Assembly (NCBI RefSeq): GCF_003385215.1
Contig: NZ_PQHW01000007.1
Coordinates: 1-64,000 of the forward strand
Length of the DNA stretch: 64,000 nucleotides
Direction of reading: 5' to 3'
Origin: Amycolatopsis thermalba
GTDB lineage: Bacteria; Actinomycetota; Actinomycetes; Mycobacteriales; Pseudonocardiaceae
The notes beneath the pieces were generated by a model, which ran no database searches, had not been told where the DNA came from, and saw nothing but the letters and a program-made list of their open reading frames with translations. Of this stretch, positions 16,499-24,481 are shown piece after piece (position 1 is the first letter of the stretch; every line of letters starts with the position of its first letter). Both the position numbers and the translations under genes were made by a program.

Positions 16499-17398
16499 AT
16501 GCTCAGTGTGCTCGTGCCCGGCGGAACGGGGCAGCTCGGCAGCGCCCTGTCCGCGCTCGCCTCGTCCGAGGTCCAGGTGGTCGCGCCGTCGTCGGGCGAA
16601 GTCGACCTGACCAGCGCCGGTTCGGTGATCGCCGCGGTCAACGCGCTGGCCGCCGAAGCCGCGGAGGCCGGGCGCAGCCCGCTGGTGATCAACGCGGCCG
16701 CGTCCACCGCGGTGGACGCGGCGGAGACCGACGAGCCGCGCGCGTTCCGGATCAACGCCGACGGCGCCCGGGTGCTGGCGGCGGCCTGTTCGTCGCGGCG
16801 GGTGCCGCTGATCCACGTGTCGACCGATTACGTGTTCCCCGGTGACGCGTCGCGGCCGTACGAGCCGGAGGACCCGCTGGGGCCGCGCAGCGCGTACGGC
16901 CGGACCAAGGCGGCCGGTGAGGACGCCGTGCTGGGGTCCGGGGCGCGGGCGTGGGTCGTGCGGACGGCGTGGGTGTACGGCGCGGGCGGGTCGAACTTCG
17001 TGGAAACCATGCGCCGCCTGGAAGGCGAGCGGGACACGCTGTCCGTTGTGGACGATCAGCGCGGCTCGCCGACGTCGGCCGCCGACCTGGCCGCGGGGCT
17101 GCTGGAGCTCGGCCGGGCCGTGGTGAGCGGGCACGGGCCGCAGCGGCGGGTGCTGCACTGCACCAACGCCGGCGAGACCACCTGGTACGGCTTCGCGCGG
17201 GCGATCTTCGAGGAGCTGGGGGCGGACCCGGAGCGGGTGGAGCCGTGCACGACGGCCGAGTTCCCCCGGCCGGCGCCGCGGCCGCCGTACTCGGTGCTGT
17301 CCAACGAGGCGTGGCAGCGGGCCGGGCTCACGCCGCTGCGGCCCTGGCGGGAGGCGCTGCACGCCTACCTCAACGGGGACGCAGACCGTCCACGATGA
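16499..17398 (+). CDS. rmlD: dTDP-4-dehydrorhamnose reductase RmlD
   Basis: A 299-residue SDR enzyme reducing dTDP-4-keto-L-rhamnose to dTDP-L-rhamnose with NAD(P)H. It shows the VPGGTGQLGSAL nucleotide-binding loop, NAAASTAVDAAETD (about residue 63), HVSTDYVFPGD (about 105), YGRTKAAGE with the Tyr-x3-Lys catalytic pair (about 130) and VRTAWVYG. ATG 16499 has the better ribosome-site spacing; GTG 16493, overlapping the rmlB stop, is an alternative. Its 3' end overlaps the convergent TetR gene by 29 bp. It corresponds to Rv3266c in the mycobacterial order. Confidence 0.94.
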   Translation: MLSVLVPGGTGQLGSALSALASSEVQVVAPSSGEVDLTSAGSVIAAVNALAAEAAEAGRSPLVINAAASTAVDAAETDEPRAFRINADGARVLAAACSSRRVPLIHVSTDYVFPGDASRPYEPEDPLGPRSAYGRTKAAGEDAVLGSGARAWVVRTAWVYGAGGSNFVETMRRLEGERDTLSVVDDQRGSPTSAADLAAGLLELGRAVVSGHGPQRRVLHCTNAGETTWYGFARAIFEELGADPERVEPCTTAEFPRPAPRPPYSVLSNEAWQRAGLTPLRPWREALHAYLNGDADRPR

Positions 17399-17912
17399 CC
17401 GCCACGATCCGGTGGGCCCGCGCGTCCCACTCGGCTTCGGGGACTCGGGACAACGCGCCCAGCAGCAGGATGACGTCCGCGGCGTCGACCTCTTCGCGCA
17501 CTTCGCCGGCGGCCTTCCCACGTTCCAGCAGCATCCCGAGCGCCTCGTCCAGCCGGTGGTGCTGGTCGGTGTAGAGGTCCTGCCACGCCGAGGCCTCGAT
17601 CGCCGCCATCACGCCGCGCTTGACCCGCGCGTAGCCGAGCAGCCGCTCCAGCCAGCCGGTCAGCGCGCGGAGCGGGGGGTGCTCGGCCAGCAGCGGTGCG
17701 ACGGCGTCGACGAGCTGGGTCATCTCGTGCCGGTACACCTCGGCGAGCAGGTGCTCGCGGGTCGGGAAGTGCCGGTAGAGGGTGCCTTGGCCCACGCCCG
17801 CGGCCTTCGCGACCGCGTGGAGCTTCAGGTCGTCGGAGGTGTCCAGTTCGGCGCGCGCGGCCTCGACGATGCGGTCCCGGTTGGCCGCTGCGTCCGATCG
17901 GCGAGCGGGCAC
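17370..17912 (-). CDS. TetR family repressor of the adjacent SDR gene
   Basis: A 180-residue TetR regulator. The N-terminal helix-turn-helix covers about residues 8-55, with the recognition part VAKAAGVGQGTLYRHFPTREHLL. The all-helical ligand domain follows. GTG 17912 lies just after AAGGAGGAG; a longer in-frame start at 17939 would run into the operators. It diverges from a short-chain dehydrogenase across two GGACA-n2-TGTCC dyads, the standard layout of a local autoregulated repressor. The ligand is unknown, likely a substrate of the dehydrogenase. Confidence 0.9.
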   Translation of the reverse strand: MPARRSDAAANRDRIVEAARAELDTSDDLKLHAVAKAAGVGQGTLYRHFPTREHLLAEVYRHEMTQLVDAVAPLLAEHPPLRALTGWLERLLGYARVKRGVMAAIEASAWQDLYTDQHHRLDEALGMLLERGKAAGEVREEVDAADVILLLGALSRVPEAEWDARAHRIVAVIVDGLRPR

Positions 17913-17933
17913 GGCACTCCTCCTTCGCTGAGC

Positions 17934-17971
17934 GGACAACTGTCCGGTACAGTAAGCGGACAGTTGTCAGC
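17934..17971. promoter_or_regulatory. Two tandem TetR operators
   Basis: GGACAACTGTCC (17934-17945) is a 5-2-5 inverted repeat. GCGGACAGTTGTCAGC (17956-17971) is a near-perfect version of the same dyad 22 bp downstream, about two helical turns. Both lie between the divergent TetR and SDR genes, so occupation would block both promoters. Confidence 0.75.
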
Positions 17972-17989
17972 TTAGTGGGAGGGTCCGTC

Positions 17990-18730
17990 GTGAGCGGAGT
18001 GGACGGCAAGGTCGTCGCCATCACCGGAGCCAGCAGCGGCATCGGTGAGGCAACGGCACTGGAGCTGGCGGGTCGGGGCGCGGCGATCGTGCTGGGGGCC
18101 CGGCGAGGTGATCGGCTCGACGCGCTGGTGGCGCGCATCCGGGGCGAGGGTGGCCGGGCGGAGATGCTGGCGGTCGATGTCACCGAGCGGGCGGGTGTGG
18201 CGGAGCTGGTGGCCTTGGCGGTGGACCGGTTCGGGCGGCTCGACGTGCTGGTGAGCAATGCCGGCGTCGCCCGTCTCGCGCCGGTGGCCGATCTGGACGT
18301 GGACGACTGGGACGCGATGATCGACGTCAACCTGCGGGGTGTCCTGTACGGGATCGCCGCCGCGATGCCGGTTTTCCGCCGTCAGGGGCGGGGGCATTTC
18401 GTCACCACGGTGTCGACGTCGGGGTTGAAGATCGTGCCGACCCAGGCTGTGTACGCGGGGACCAAGAACGCGGTGCGTACCGTGCTGGAGGCACTGCGGC
18501 AGGAGTCGACCGACGGGGTGGTGCGGACGACCGCTGTTTCGCCGGGCTACGTGCGGACCGAGCTGGTCGATCACGTCGAGGATCCGGCGCGGCGGGAGGC
18601 GGCCCAGCGGGCGATGGCGGACCTCGGCATCAGCCCGGAGGCGGTGGCACGCGCCATCGCGTTCGCGATCGCGCAGCCGGACGACGTGGAGATCGGGGAG
18701 CTGGTGATCCGGCCCGCCCGGCAGGGGTGA
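17990..18730 (+). CDS. Short-chain dehydrogenase/reductase
   Basis: A 246-residue classical SDR oxidoreductase with the NAD(P)-binding TGASSGIG (about residue 12), NAG after strand 4 (about 88), and the active-site Ser and YAGTK (Tyr-x3-Lys, about 154). The Arg in GARRGDR after the second strand suggests NADPH preference. The GTG at 17990 follows GGGAGGG. The gene is divergent from its presumed repressor. The substrate is unknown; SDRs controlled this way often detoxify carbonyl compounds. Confidence 0.9.
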   Translation: MSGVDGKVVAITGASSGIGEATALELAGRGAAIVLGARRGDRLDALVARIRGEGGRAEMLAVDVTERAGVAELVALAVDRFGRLDVLVSNAGVARLAPVADLDVDDWDAMIDVNLRGVLYGIAAAMPVFRRQGRGHFVTTVSTSGLKIVPTQAVYAGTKNAVRTVLEALRQESTDGVVRTTAVSPGYVRTELVDHVEDPARREAAQRAMADLGISPEAVARAIAFAIAQPDDVEIGELVIRPARQG

Positions 18731-18743
18731 GGCGCGGTCGGGA

Positions 18744-18829
18744 AAAGATCAAAAGATGTCCTCGCCGGACAGGCAGGCTCCGGGATGACCAAGGGCACGC
18801 CCGTCGCCTTGGGTGGGTGGTCGCTGGGT
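18744..18829 (+). repeat. Dispersed intergenic repeat family B, copy 1
   Basis: Shares with 57170-57258 a 45-bp left part starting AAAGATCAAAAGATGTCC and ending CCGGGATGAC (one substitution), and the 19-bp right part GGGTGGGTGGTCGCTGGGT. The 20-25 bp between them differ. It lies between two convergent genes. In this copy the middle can pair as CCAAGG/CCTTGG. Confidence 0.75.
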
Positions 18830-18846
18830 TGTGTTCGGGGCTCGCG

Positions 18847-19932
18847 CTAGCGCTGCGTGGCTTGCCGGTAGGCCGCCAGCGTCGTCTCCGCTGTCCGGCG
18901 CCACGTGAAGCTCGCCGCGTGGGCGCGTCGCTCGATGGACCTCGATGCCAGCGGGGGTTCCGCGACCGCCTCGCGCAGGGCGGCGATCAGGGCATCCACC
19001 TCGCCGTAGGGCGCCAGGTGCGCGAAGCCGCCCGAAATCTCGCGCAGCGCGGGGATGTCGGAGCACACCACGGGCACGTCCGAGGCCAGCGCCTCCAGCA
19101 CGGGCAGGCCGAACCCCTCGTCCCGGGACGGGAGCACCAGCGCGGCCGCCCCCGCCATCACGTTGTGCAGGTCCCGCTCGGACAGGTACCCCAGCCGCCG
19201 GCTCCGCGGGCTCCCCGGCGCGGGCCCCGGACCGGAGAACACCAGGGGCGGCAGGTCCTCCGCCGCGGCGTGGGCCTTCAGCAACCAGTCCAGGCCCTTG
19301 CGCGGACCCGCCGCGCCCACGAACAGCAGGTACCGCTCGGGCAACCCCAGGCGCTCGCGCATCGGCTCGTCCGGTGGGCGTCCGGTGAACCACGCCGCGT
19401 CCACGCCCAGCGGCGTCACCACGACCTTCGCCCGGTCCACGTCCAGCCGCGTCGCCACCGCGTCCGCCACCGCCGCCGTCGGGGTGCAGATCACGTCCGC
19501 GCGGGCGGCGCCGCGGCGGACCAGCTCCGGCAGCTCCCGGTCACTCGGCGGCAGCTCGCCCGGCGCGTCCAGGAACGCCAGGTCGTGGATCGTCAGCACA
19601 CCCGCGGCCCGCACCGCGCCAGGCAGCACGAAGTTGGTCCCGTGCACCACATCCGCCCGGCCGGCGAACAGCTCGATCGGCGGGAACGTCGACCGCAGCC
19701 ACGCCTTGCGCAGCATCCGCGCGGCGACCGGCATGCCGCGAGCCCGCGCGCCGTGCGGCAGCACGTACCGCAACCGGCGCCAGCCACGCAACGTGAACGC
19801 CACCGCACGCATGTCCACATCGGACATCGAGGCGAGCTCTTCGGCCAGGGACGCCGTGTAGCGCCCGATGCCGGTCCGGTCACCCAGCAGCGGCGTGCCG
19901 TCCAGCAGGACCCGAAGCGCTCGCTCAGCCAC
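18847..19932 (-). CDS. GT4 family glycosyltransferase
   Basis: A 361-residue GT-B fold enzyme. The N-terminal domain starts VLLDGTPLLGDRTGIGRY, typical of WfgS/WbaZ-like mannosyl- or rhamnosyltransferases. The C-terminal donor domain shows LLFVGAAGPRKGLDWLL (about residue 205) and SRDEGFGLPVLEALA with the E-x7-E motif (about 268-276). GTG 19932 overlaps the upstream gene stop by 8 bp, so translation is coupled to the large GT2/GT4 gene. Expected to be cytosolic, adding a sugar from a nucleotide donor to a lipid-linked glycan. Confidence 0.9.
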   Translation of the reverse strand: MAERALRVLLDGTPLLGDRTGIGRYTASLAEELASMSDVDMRAVAFTLRGWRRLRYVLPHGARARGMPVAARMLRKAWLRSTFPPIELFAGRADVVHGTNFVLPGAVRAAGVLTIHDLAFLDAPGELPPSDRELPELVRRGAARADVICTPTAAVADAVATRLDVDRAKVVVTPLGVDAAWFTGRPPDEPMRERLGLPERYLLFVGAAGPRKGLDWLLKAHAAAEDLPPLVFSGPGPAPGSPRSRRLGYLSERDLHNVMAGAAALVLPSRDEGFGLPVLEALASDVPVVCSDIPALREISGGFAHLAPYGEVDALIAALREAVAEPPLASRSIERRAHAASFTWRRTAETTLAAYRQATQR

Positions 19933-22429
19933 GACGGCGGGCGACCTTCCGCACCCGGCCCGCTACCCGCCGCGCCAGCTCCTTCGGGCCGCCGTCGGCG
20001 AGGTACTCCTTGACCAGGGCCAGATCCCGCCGCACCGCCTCCGCGCCACGCACCGGCTCCTCCGCGGTCAGCGGGGCCGCGCCGATCAGCCGGTCGGCCG
20101 CCGGGCGCGGGTTGCGGCAGAACTCCACCAGCGGCGCCAGCGCGGTCGGCCACGCGAACCGCTGCGCGACGACCTCGATCCGCGCGCGGCACCCGGCGGC
20201 GAAGTCCTCGTCGTACAGCACCCGCTCCAGCGCGTCGGCCAGTGCGTCCACGTCCTCGGCCGGCACCACGACACCCAGCTTCTCGTCGCGCACCAGGTCG
20301 GCGAACGCGTCACCGTCCGTGGTCACGATCGGCAGCCCCGCCCACAGGTAGTCCAGCACCCGCGTGCGGAACGCGAACGTGGTCTCGACGTGCTCGTAGT
20401 GCGTCGTCACCCCGCAGTTCGCGTCGAGCAGCCAGTTCTGTCGCTCGCCGAAGGGCACCCACTGCTCGTTGAAGTACACGTGCTTGTCGGTCAGCCCGAG
20501 CCGGTCGGCCAGGTGGATCGTGCGCGCGCCGATGTCCATCTCGGCGACCTCGGGGTTCGGATGCTTCATCCCGAGGAACACCAGCTTCACGTCAGGCCGT
20601 CGCTGCCGCAGCCGGTCGATCGCGTGCACCAGCGTCAGCGGGTCGAACCAGCTGTAGACCCCACCCGCCCACAGCACGACCCGGTCGCTGCCGTCGATGC
20701 CCAGCGTCGACCGCAGGCCCGGGCCGGTCCGCACCGGCGGCTCCGGCGACAGGCCGAACGGGACGACCGACAGCAGCGACTGCGTGGTCGGATCGGCGTC
20801 GTACAGCCGCGGCGACAGGCGCCCCAGCGCGGCCAGGTGGCCCAGCCAGAACAACCGCTGCCGCTCCGACGCGCACAGGAAGAAGTCACCGCGCAGCAGC
20901 TGCGCGTCCAGCACCCGCGTCACCCCGGCCAGATCGGCGGCGCGGCGGTCGTCCGGCGCGCTCTTGCCCTGCTCCAGCAGCTCCAGGTGCATCGGGTCGT
21001 ACAGGTCGCAGACCACGATCTTGTTCGAGTCCTGGGCCTTCAGCGCGGGCGCCATCTCCAGCACGTGACCCTGCAGGATCACGATGTCCGCCCACGCGAC
21101 CGGCTCGGTCAGGTCCCGCTTCTTCGCCGCGCTGACGGGGAACGGCGCGGGCGGCGGCGCGGCCAGCGGGTTGACCGTGACCAGGCGCACGTCGTGCTCG
21201 GCGGACAGGACCGTGGCGATGTTCCACGCGCGGATCGCCGGGCCCGCCATGCGGTCGGTGATCGCGTCGCCGGTGATCACCAGGACCTTGCGGCGCTGCC
21301 CGAACACGGCTTCGATGCCGAAGACCTCGGCGAGCACGTCGTGCGCGGCGAGGTAGCGCGGCAGGGGATAGGCCGGCTCCATCGCCTTGCGCATGAGCGG
21401 GATCAGGTCGGCGTCGGTGCGCACGCGCGTGGCCTGCTCGGCGGCGCGCGACTCGGCCAGCGACGGCAGCAGTTCGACGAACTGGTCGATGGCCAGCACC
21501 CCGGCCAGCGTGGTGCGCGGAATCGGCACCGGCGCGGTCTCGACCGGACCGGCCTTGGCGAGGTCCAGCTGCGTCGGGTCGAGCTCGCCGCGGGCGGTGG
21601 CGCGGCGCACGGCCAGCGCCAGCGCGGCGGGCAGCACCTTCGCCAGCGTCTCGTCGGAGAGGTTCTTGTAGAGGGCGGCCAGAGCGTTGCGCTCCAGCAG
21701 GAAGGTCTCGCGGCCGGTGTCCGGGGCGTCCACTTCGGACATCGTGCCGTGGTGGCGGTGGTAGGCGACCGACTCCGGCACGTACCGCACGCGCCAGCCC
21801 CGCAGGTTGAGCCGCCAGCCCAGGTCGACGTCCTCGTAGAACATGAAGAAACGCTCGTCGAACCCGCCGAGCGCGCGGAACACGTCGGCCCGCACGAACA
21901 TCGCCGAACCGGTGGCGAACAGCACGTCCTTGGCGACGTCGTGCTCACCGGGCGCGACATCGGCCAGCGGTCCGCCCGCGTGCCGTTTGTAGCCCATGCC
22001 GAACCAGGTCAGGCCCGCGTCCACGAAGTCCACGCCGGTGCCGTCCCAGTCCAGGACCTTGCTGGCCACGGCGGCGACGGTCGGTTCGGCCCGCAGCACC
22101 TCGACCGCCGTCTTCGCCCACGCCGCGTCCGGGCGGGCGTCGTTGTTGAGGAACGCGAGCACGCTGCCCTGGGCGTGCCGGGCGCTGAGGTTGCAGCCGC
22201 CCGCGAAGCCGGTGTTGGTGTCCGACTCGATCACCCGCGCGTCGCCCGCCGCGGCCTTGATGCGCGCGACGTCGTCACCGCCCGAGGCGTTGTCGACGAC
22301 GAGCACCTCGAGGTTCGGGTAGTCGAGGTCCTCGCGCAGGGCGCGCAGGCAGGCGATCGTGTGCGCCGCACCCCGGTAGTTCACCAAGATCACCGAGACC
22401 AGCGGCAGTGGTGTGTCCCCCTGGACCAA
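19925..22429 (-). CDS. Bifunctional glycosyltransferase, GT2 fused to GT4
   Basis: An 834-residue two-domain enzyme. Residues 1-300 form a GT2 (GT-A) domain with VSVILVNYRG, VVDNAS, the LNNDARP metal-binding Asp region and FYEDVDLGWRL, the pattern of WbbL-like rhamnosyltransferases. Residues 380-800 form a GT-B domain with VLVITGD, VLWAGGVYSWFDPLTL (about 600) and a nucleotide-binding C-terminus (YLWAGLPIVTTDGDAFADLV). The TTG start follows GGAGG by 8 bases. Fusion suggests two sugars added in sequence to one acceptor. It is coupled to the GT4 gene downstream. Confidence 0.9.
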   Translation of the reverse strand: MVQGDTPLPLVSVILVNYRGAAHTIACLRALREDLDYPNLEVLVVDNASGGDDVARIKAAAGDARVIESDTNTGFAGGCNLSARHAQGSVLAFLNNDARPDAAWAKTAVEVLRAEPTVAAVASKVLDWDGTGVDFVDAGLTWFGMGYKRHAGGPLADVAPGEHDVAKDVLFATGSAMFVRADVFRALGGFDERFFMFYEDVDLGWRLNLRGWRVRYVPESVAYHRHHGTMSEVDAPDTGRETFLLERNALAALYKNLSDETLAKVLPAALALAVRRATARGELDPTQLDLAKAGPVETAPVPIPRTTLAGVLAIDQFVELLPSLAESRAAEQATRVRTDADLIPLMRKAMEPAYPLPRYLAAHDVLAEVFGIEAVFGQRRKVLVITGDAITDRMAGPAIRAWNIATVLSAEHDVRLVTVNPLAAPPPAPFPVSAAKKRDLTEPVAWADIVILQGHVLEMAPALKAQDSNKIVVCDLYDPMHLELLEQGKSAPDDRRAADLAGVTRVLDAQLLRGDFFLCASERQRLFWLGHLAALGRLSPRLYDADPTTQSLLSVVPFGLSPEPPVRTGPGLRSTLGIDGSDRVVLWAGGVYSWFDPLTLVHAIDRLRQRRPDVKLVFLGMKHPNPEVAEMDIGARTIHLADRLGLTDKHVYFNEQWVPFGERQNWLLDANCGVTTHYEHVETTFAFRTRVLDYLWAGLPIVTTDGDAFADLVRDEKLGVVVPAEDVDALADALERVLYDEDFAAGCRARIEVVAQRFAWPTALAPLVEFCRNPRPAADRLIGAAPLTAEEPVRGAEAVRRDLALVKEYLADGGPKELARRVAGRVRKVARRRG

Positions 22430-22465
22430 CGCCCGACCTCCGTACTCGCGTGTGTCCGGCAGAGA

Positions 22466-23371
22466 CTATCGGGAGGTCCAGGCCGCCCAGACCGCGCCTC
22501 GGCGGACCGTCGAGCGGCGCGTGATCGACTTCCGCGCGGCCAGCGCGCCGGGCAGCCGGAGGATCACTTCGCCCAGGACGCGGCACCGCAGGCCGAGGCG
22601 GAAATTGGGCGCCTCCGGCACGTTCCGCTTCAGCGGCAGCAGGGCGGTGATCGCGGCGAACCGGGCCAGCTCGCGAGCGGCGATCGTGGCCGGGGCGCAG
22701 CGCAGGAGGGTGAGCAGCCGGTTGCGTTCGTTCCACCGGTGGAACCTCGCGGATCCCGGGTGCGTGCTGGCGCCGTGGCGGTGCGTGACACGTGCCGTGG
22801 GGACCGTCACGATGTCGTGGCCGGCGAGCCGCAGGCGCCACGCGGTGTCGGTGTCCTCGTAGTAGCAGAAGAAGCTCGACGGCACCCCGCCCACGTCACG
22901 GAGCGTGCGGGTGCGGATCAGCGCGGCGCCGCCGCAGAAGGCGAACGCCGGGGTTTCCGTGGTGTCGTAGCCGTGGCCGTCCGGGGTGAGGTTCACGCCG
23001 AGGGACTGGACCCGGCCGTCGGCGTGTTCGAGGCGGGACGCGGCGGCCGCGGCGTCGCCGACGTGGTCCTCCAGCTCGGCGAGCCAGTCCGGGGCGGGGG
23101 CCGCGTCGTCGTTGAGCCACACCGTGAACTCGGTGTCCACTTCGGACATGGCATGGGCGGTGGCGCCGGCGTACCCGGCGTTGCGGGGCAGGCGGCGGAC
23201 CTCCGGCGCGGACGGGTGCGTGGCCAGCAGGCGGGCGGTGCCGTCGTCGGAGGCGTTGTCGATCACGAGCAGCCGGTGGGGACGCGTCTGGGCGGCGAGG
23301 GCGTCCAGGCAGGCGGTGATGTGCGCGGCACCGCGCCAGGTGACCACCACGACGGTGCTGCGGATCGGCAC
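22466..23371 (-). CDS. GT2 family glycosyltransferase
   Basis: A 301-residue GT-A fold transferase. VVVVTWRGAAHITACLDAL opens the domain, then LLVIDNASDDGT, the metal-binding VWLNDDAAP region (about residue 87) and FFCYYEDTDTAWRLRLAGH (about 165), as in rhamnosyl/galactosyltransferases. A long acceptor-type C-terminus follows. GTG 23371 is 18 bp from the start of a divergent GT4 gene, leaving almost no room for separate promoters. It lies 36 bp upstream of the bifunctional enzyme and probably shares its transcript. Confidence 0.88.
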   Translation of the reverse strand: MPIRSTVVVVTWRGAAHITACLDALAAQTRPHRLLVIDNASDDGTARLLATHPSAPEVRRLPRNAGYAGATAHAMSEVDTEFTVWLNDDAAPAPDWLAELEDHVGDAAAAASRLEHADGRVQSLGVNLTPDGHGYDTTETPAFAFCGGAALIRTRTLRDVGGVPSSFFCYYEDTDTAWRLRLAGHDIVTVPTARVTHRHGASTHPGSARFHRWNERNRLLTLLRCAPATIAARELARFAAITALLPLKRNVPEAPNFRLGLRCRVLGEVILRLPGALAARKSITRRSTVRRGAVWAAWTSR

Positions 23372-23389
23372 ACCGGAAGAATACGGGCC

Positions 23390-24439
23390 GTGCCGGAACT
23401 CGTGGTCATCGCCGAGCAGCTGCTCGCGCCCGTGCCCGGCGGGACGGGCCGCTACACCGCCGAGCTGCTGCGTGCGCTGGCCGAGACCGCGCCGCCGGGG
23501 TGGACGGTGTCGAGCGTCACCGCGCGGCACGCCGAGAGGCTGCCCGGTGCGCGGATGCTGCCGTTGCCGCCGCGGGCGCTCGTCGCGGCGTGGCAGGCCG
23601 GGCTGCCGTACTGGCCGGGCGGGGACGCGGTGCACGCGCCGACCCCGCTGGCCCCGGCGCGGGTGCCGCGCGGGCGGACGTTGTCGGTCACCGTGCACGA
23701 CACCGTGCCGTGGACCCATCCGGAAACGCTGACGCCACGGGGGGTGCGCTGGCACCGGGCGATGATCGCGCGGGCGGCCCGGCGTGCTTCGGGACTCGTC
23801 GTGCCGACGCGGGCGGTGGCCGACGACCTCCGCACGCGGGTGCCCGTGGCGGTGCCGGTGACCGTGGCCGGGCACGGCGTGGCGGAGGTGTTCACCCGCG
23901 ACGACCTGCCCGAGGTGGACGTGCCGGACCGCTATGTGCTGGCGGTCGGGACCATCGAGCCGCGCAAGGGGATCGACGTCCTGGTGCGGGCGATGGAGCG
24001 GGTCGGGGTGCCGCTGGTGCTCGCCGGTCAGCCGGGCTGGGGTGGTCTGGACCCCGTCGCGATGGCCGGAAACCGGGCCGACGTGCGGGTTCTGGGCCGG
24101 TTGACCGACGTGGCGCTGGCGGCGGTGCTGCGGCGGGCGTCCGTGCTGGCCGCGCCGAGCGTCGCGGAGGGCTTCGGATTGCCGGTGCTGGAGGCGATGG
24201 CGGCCGGGGTGCCGGTGGTGCACTCGGACGCTCCAGCGCTGGTCGAGGTCGCCGGGGGAGCGGGCGTGGCGTTCCCGCGCGGGGACGCGGCGGCGCTGGC
24301 GGCGGCGTTGACCGACGTGCTGACCAGCCCGGAACGCGCGGCTGACCTGGCACGTCGTGGACGGGCGCGGGCCGCGGCGTTCTCCTGGGCGGGTGCGGCG
24401 CGGGCCGTCTGGGTCGTGCACGACCGCACCACTTCGTGA
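23390..24439 (+). CDS. GT4 family glycosyltransferase
   Basis: A 349-residue GT-B enzyme. Hallmarks are PVPGGTGRYTAELL near the N-terminus, VTVHDTVPWTHPE (about residue 102), VGTIEPRKGIDVLV (about 184) and VAEGFGLPVLEAMAAG with the E-x7-E pair (about 260). GTG 23390 is chosen as the first start after the intergenic gap. It is followed 42 bp later by another GT4 gene in the same direction, sharing the same motifs, so the two may act consecutively. Donor and acceptor are not deducible. Confidence 0.87.
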   Translation: MPELVVIAEQLLAPVPGGTGRYTAELLRALAETAPPGWTVSSVTARHAERLPGARMLPLPPRALVAAWQAGLPYWPGGDAVHAPTPLAPARVPRGRTLSVTVHDTVPWTHPETLTPRGVRWHRAMIARAARRASGLVVPTRAVADDLRTRVPVAVPVTVAGHGVAEVFTRDDLPEVDVPDRYVLAVGTIEPRKGIDVLVRAMERVGVPLVLAGQPGWGGLDPVAMAGNRADVRVLGRLTDVALAAVLRRASVLAAPSVAEGFGLPVLEAMAAGVPVVHSDAPALVEVAGGAGVAFPRGDAAALAAALTDVLTSPERAADLARRGRARAAAFSWAGAARAVWVVHDRTTS

Positions 24440-24481
24440 GTTCCCGACCACGGCGATCCTCATCAGCCGTACCCTGCACGA

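Noticed and set aside
19868-24439. A 1523-codon open frame on the plus strand across the glycosyltransferase region
   Set aside because: It is antisense to three well-supported minus-strand transferases until about 23.4 kb, has Arg/His/Gln-rich low-complexity translation, and only its last part coincides with the real GT4 gene.
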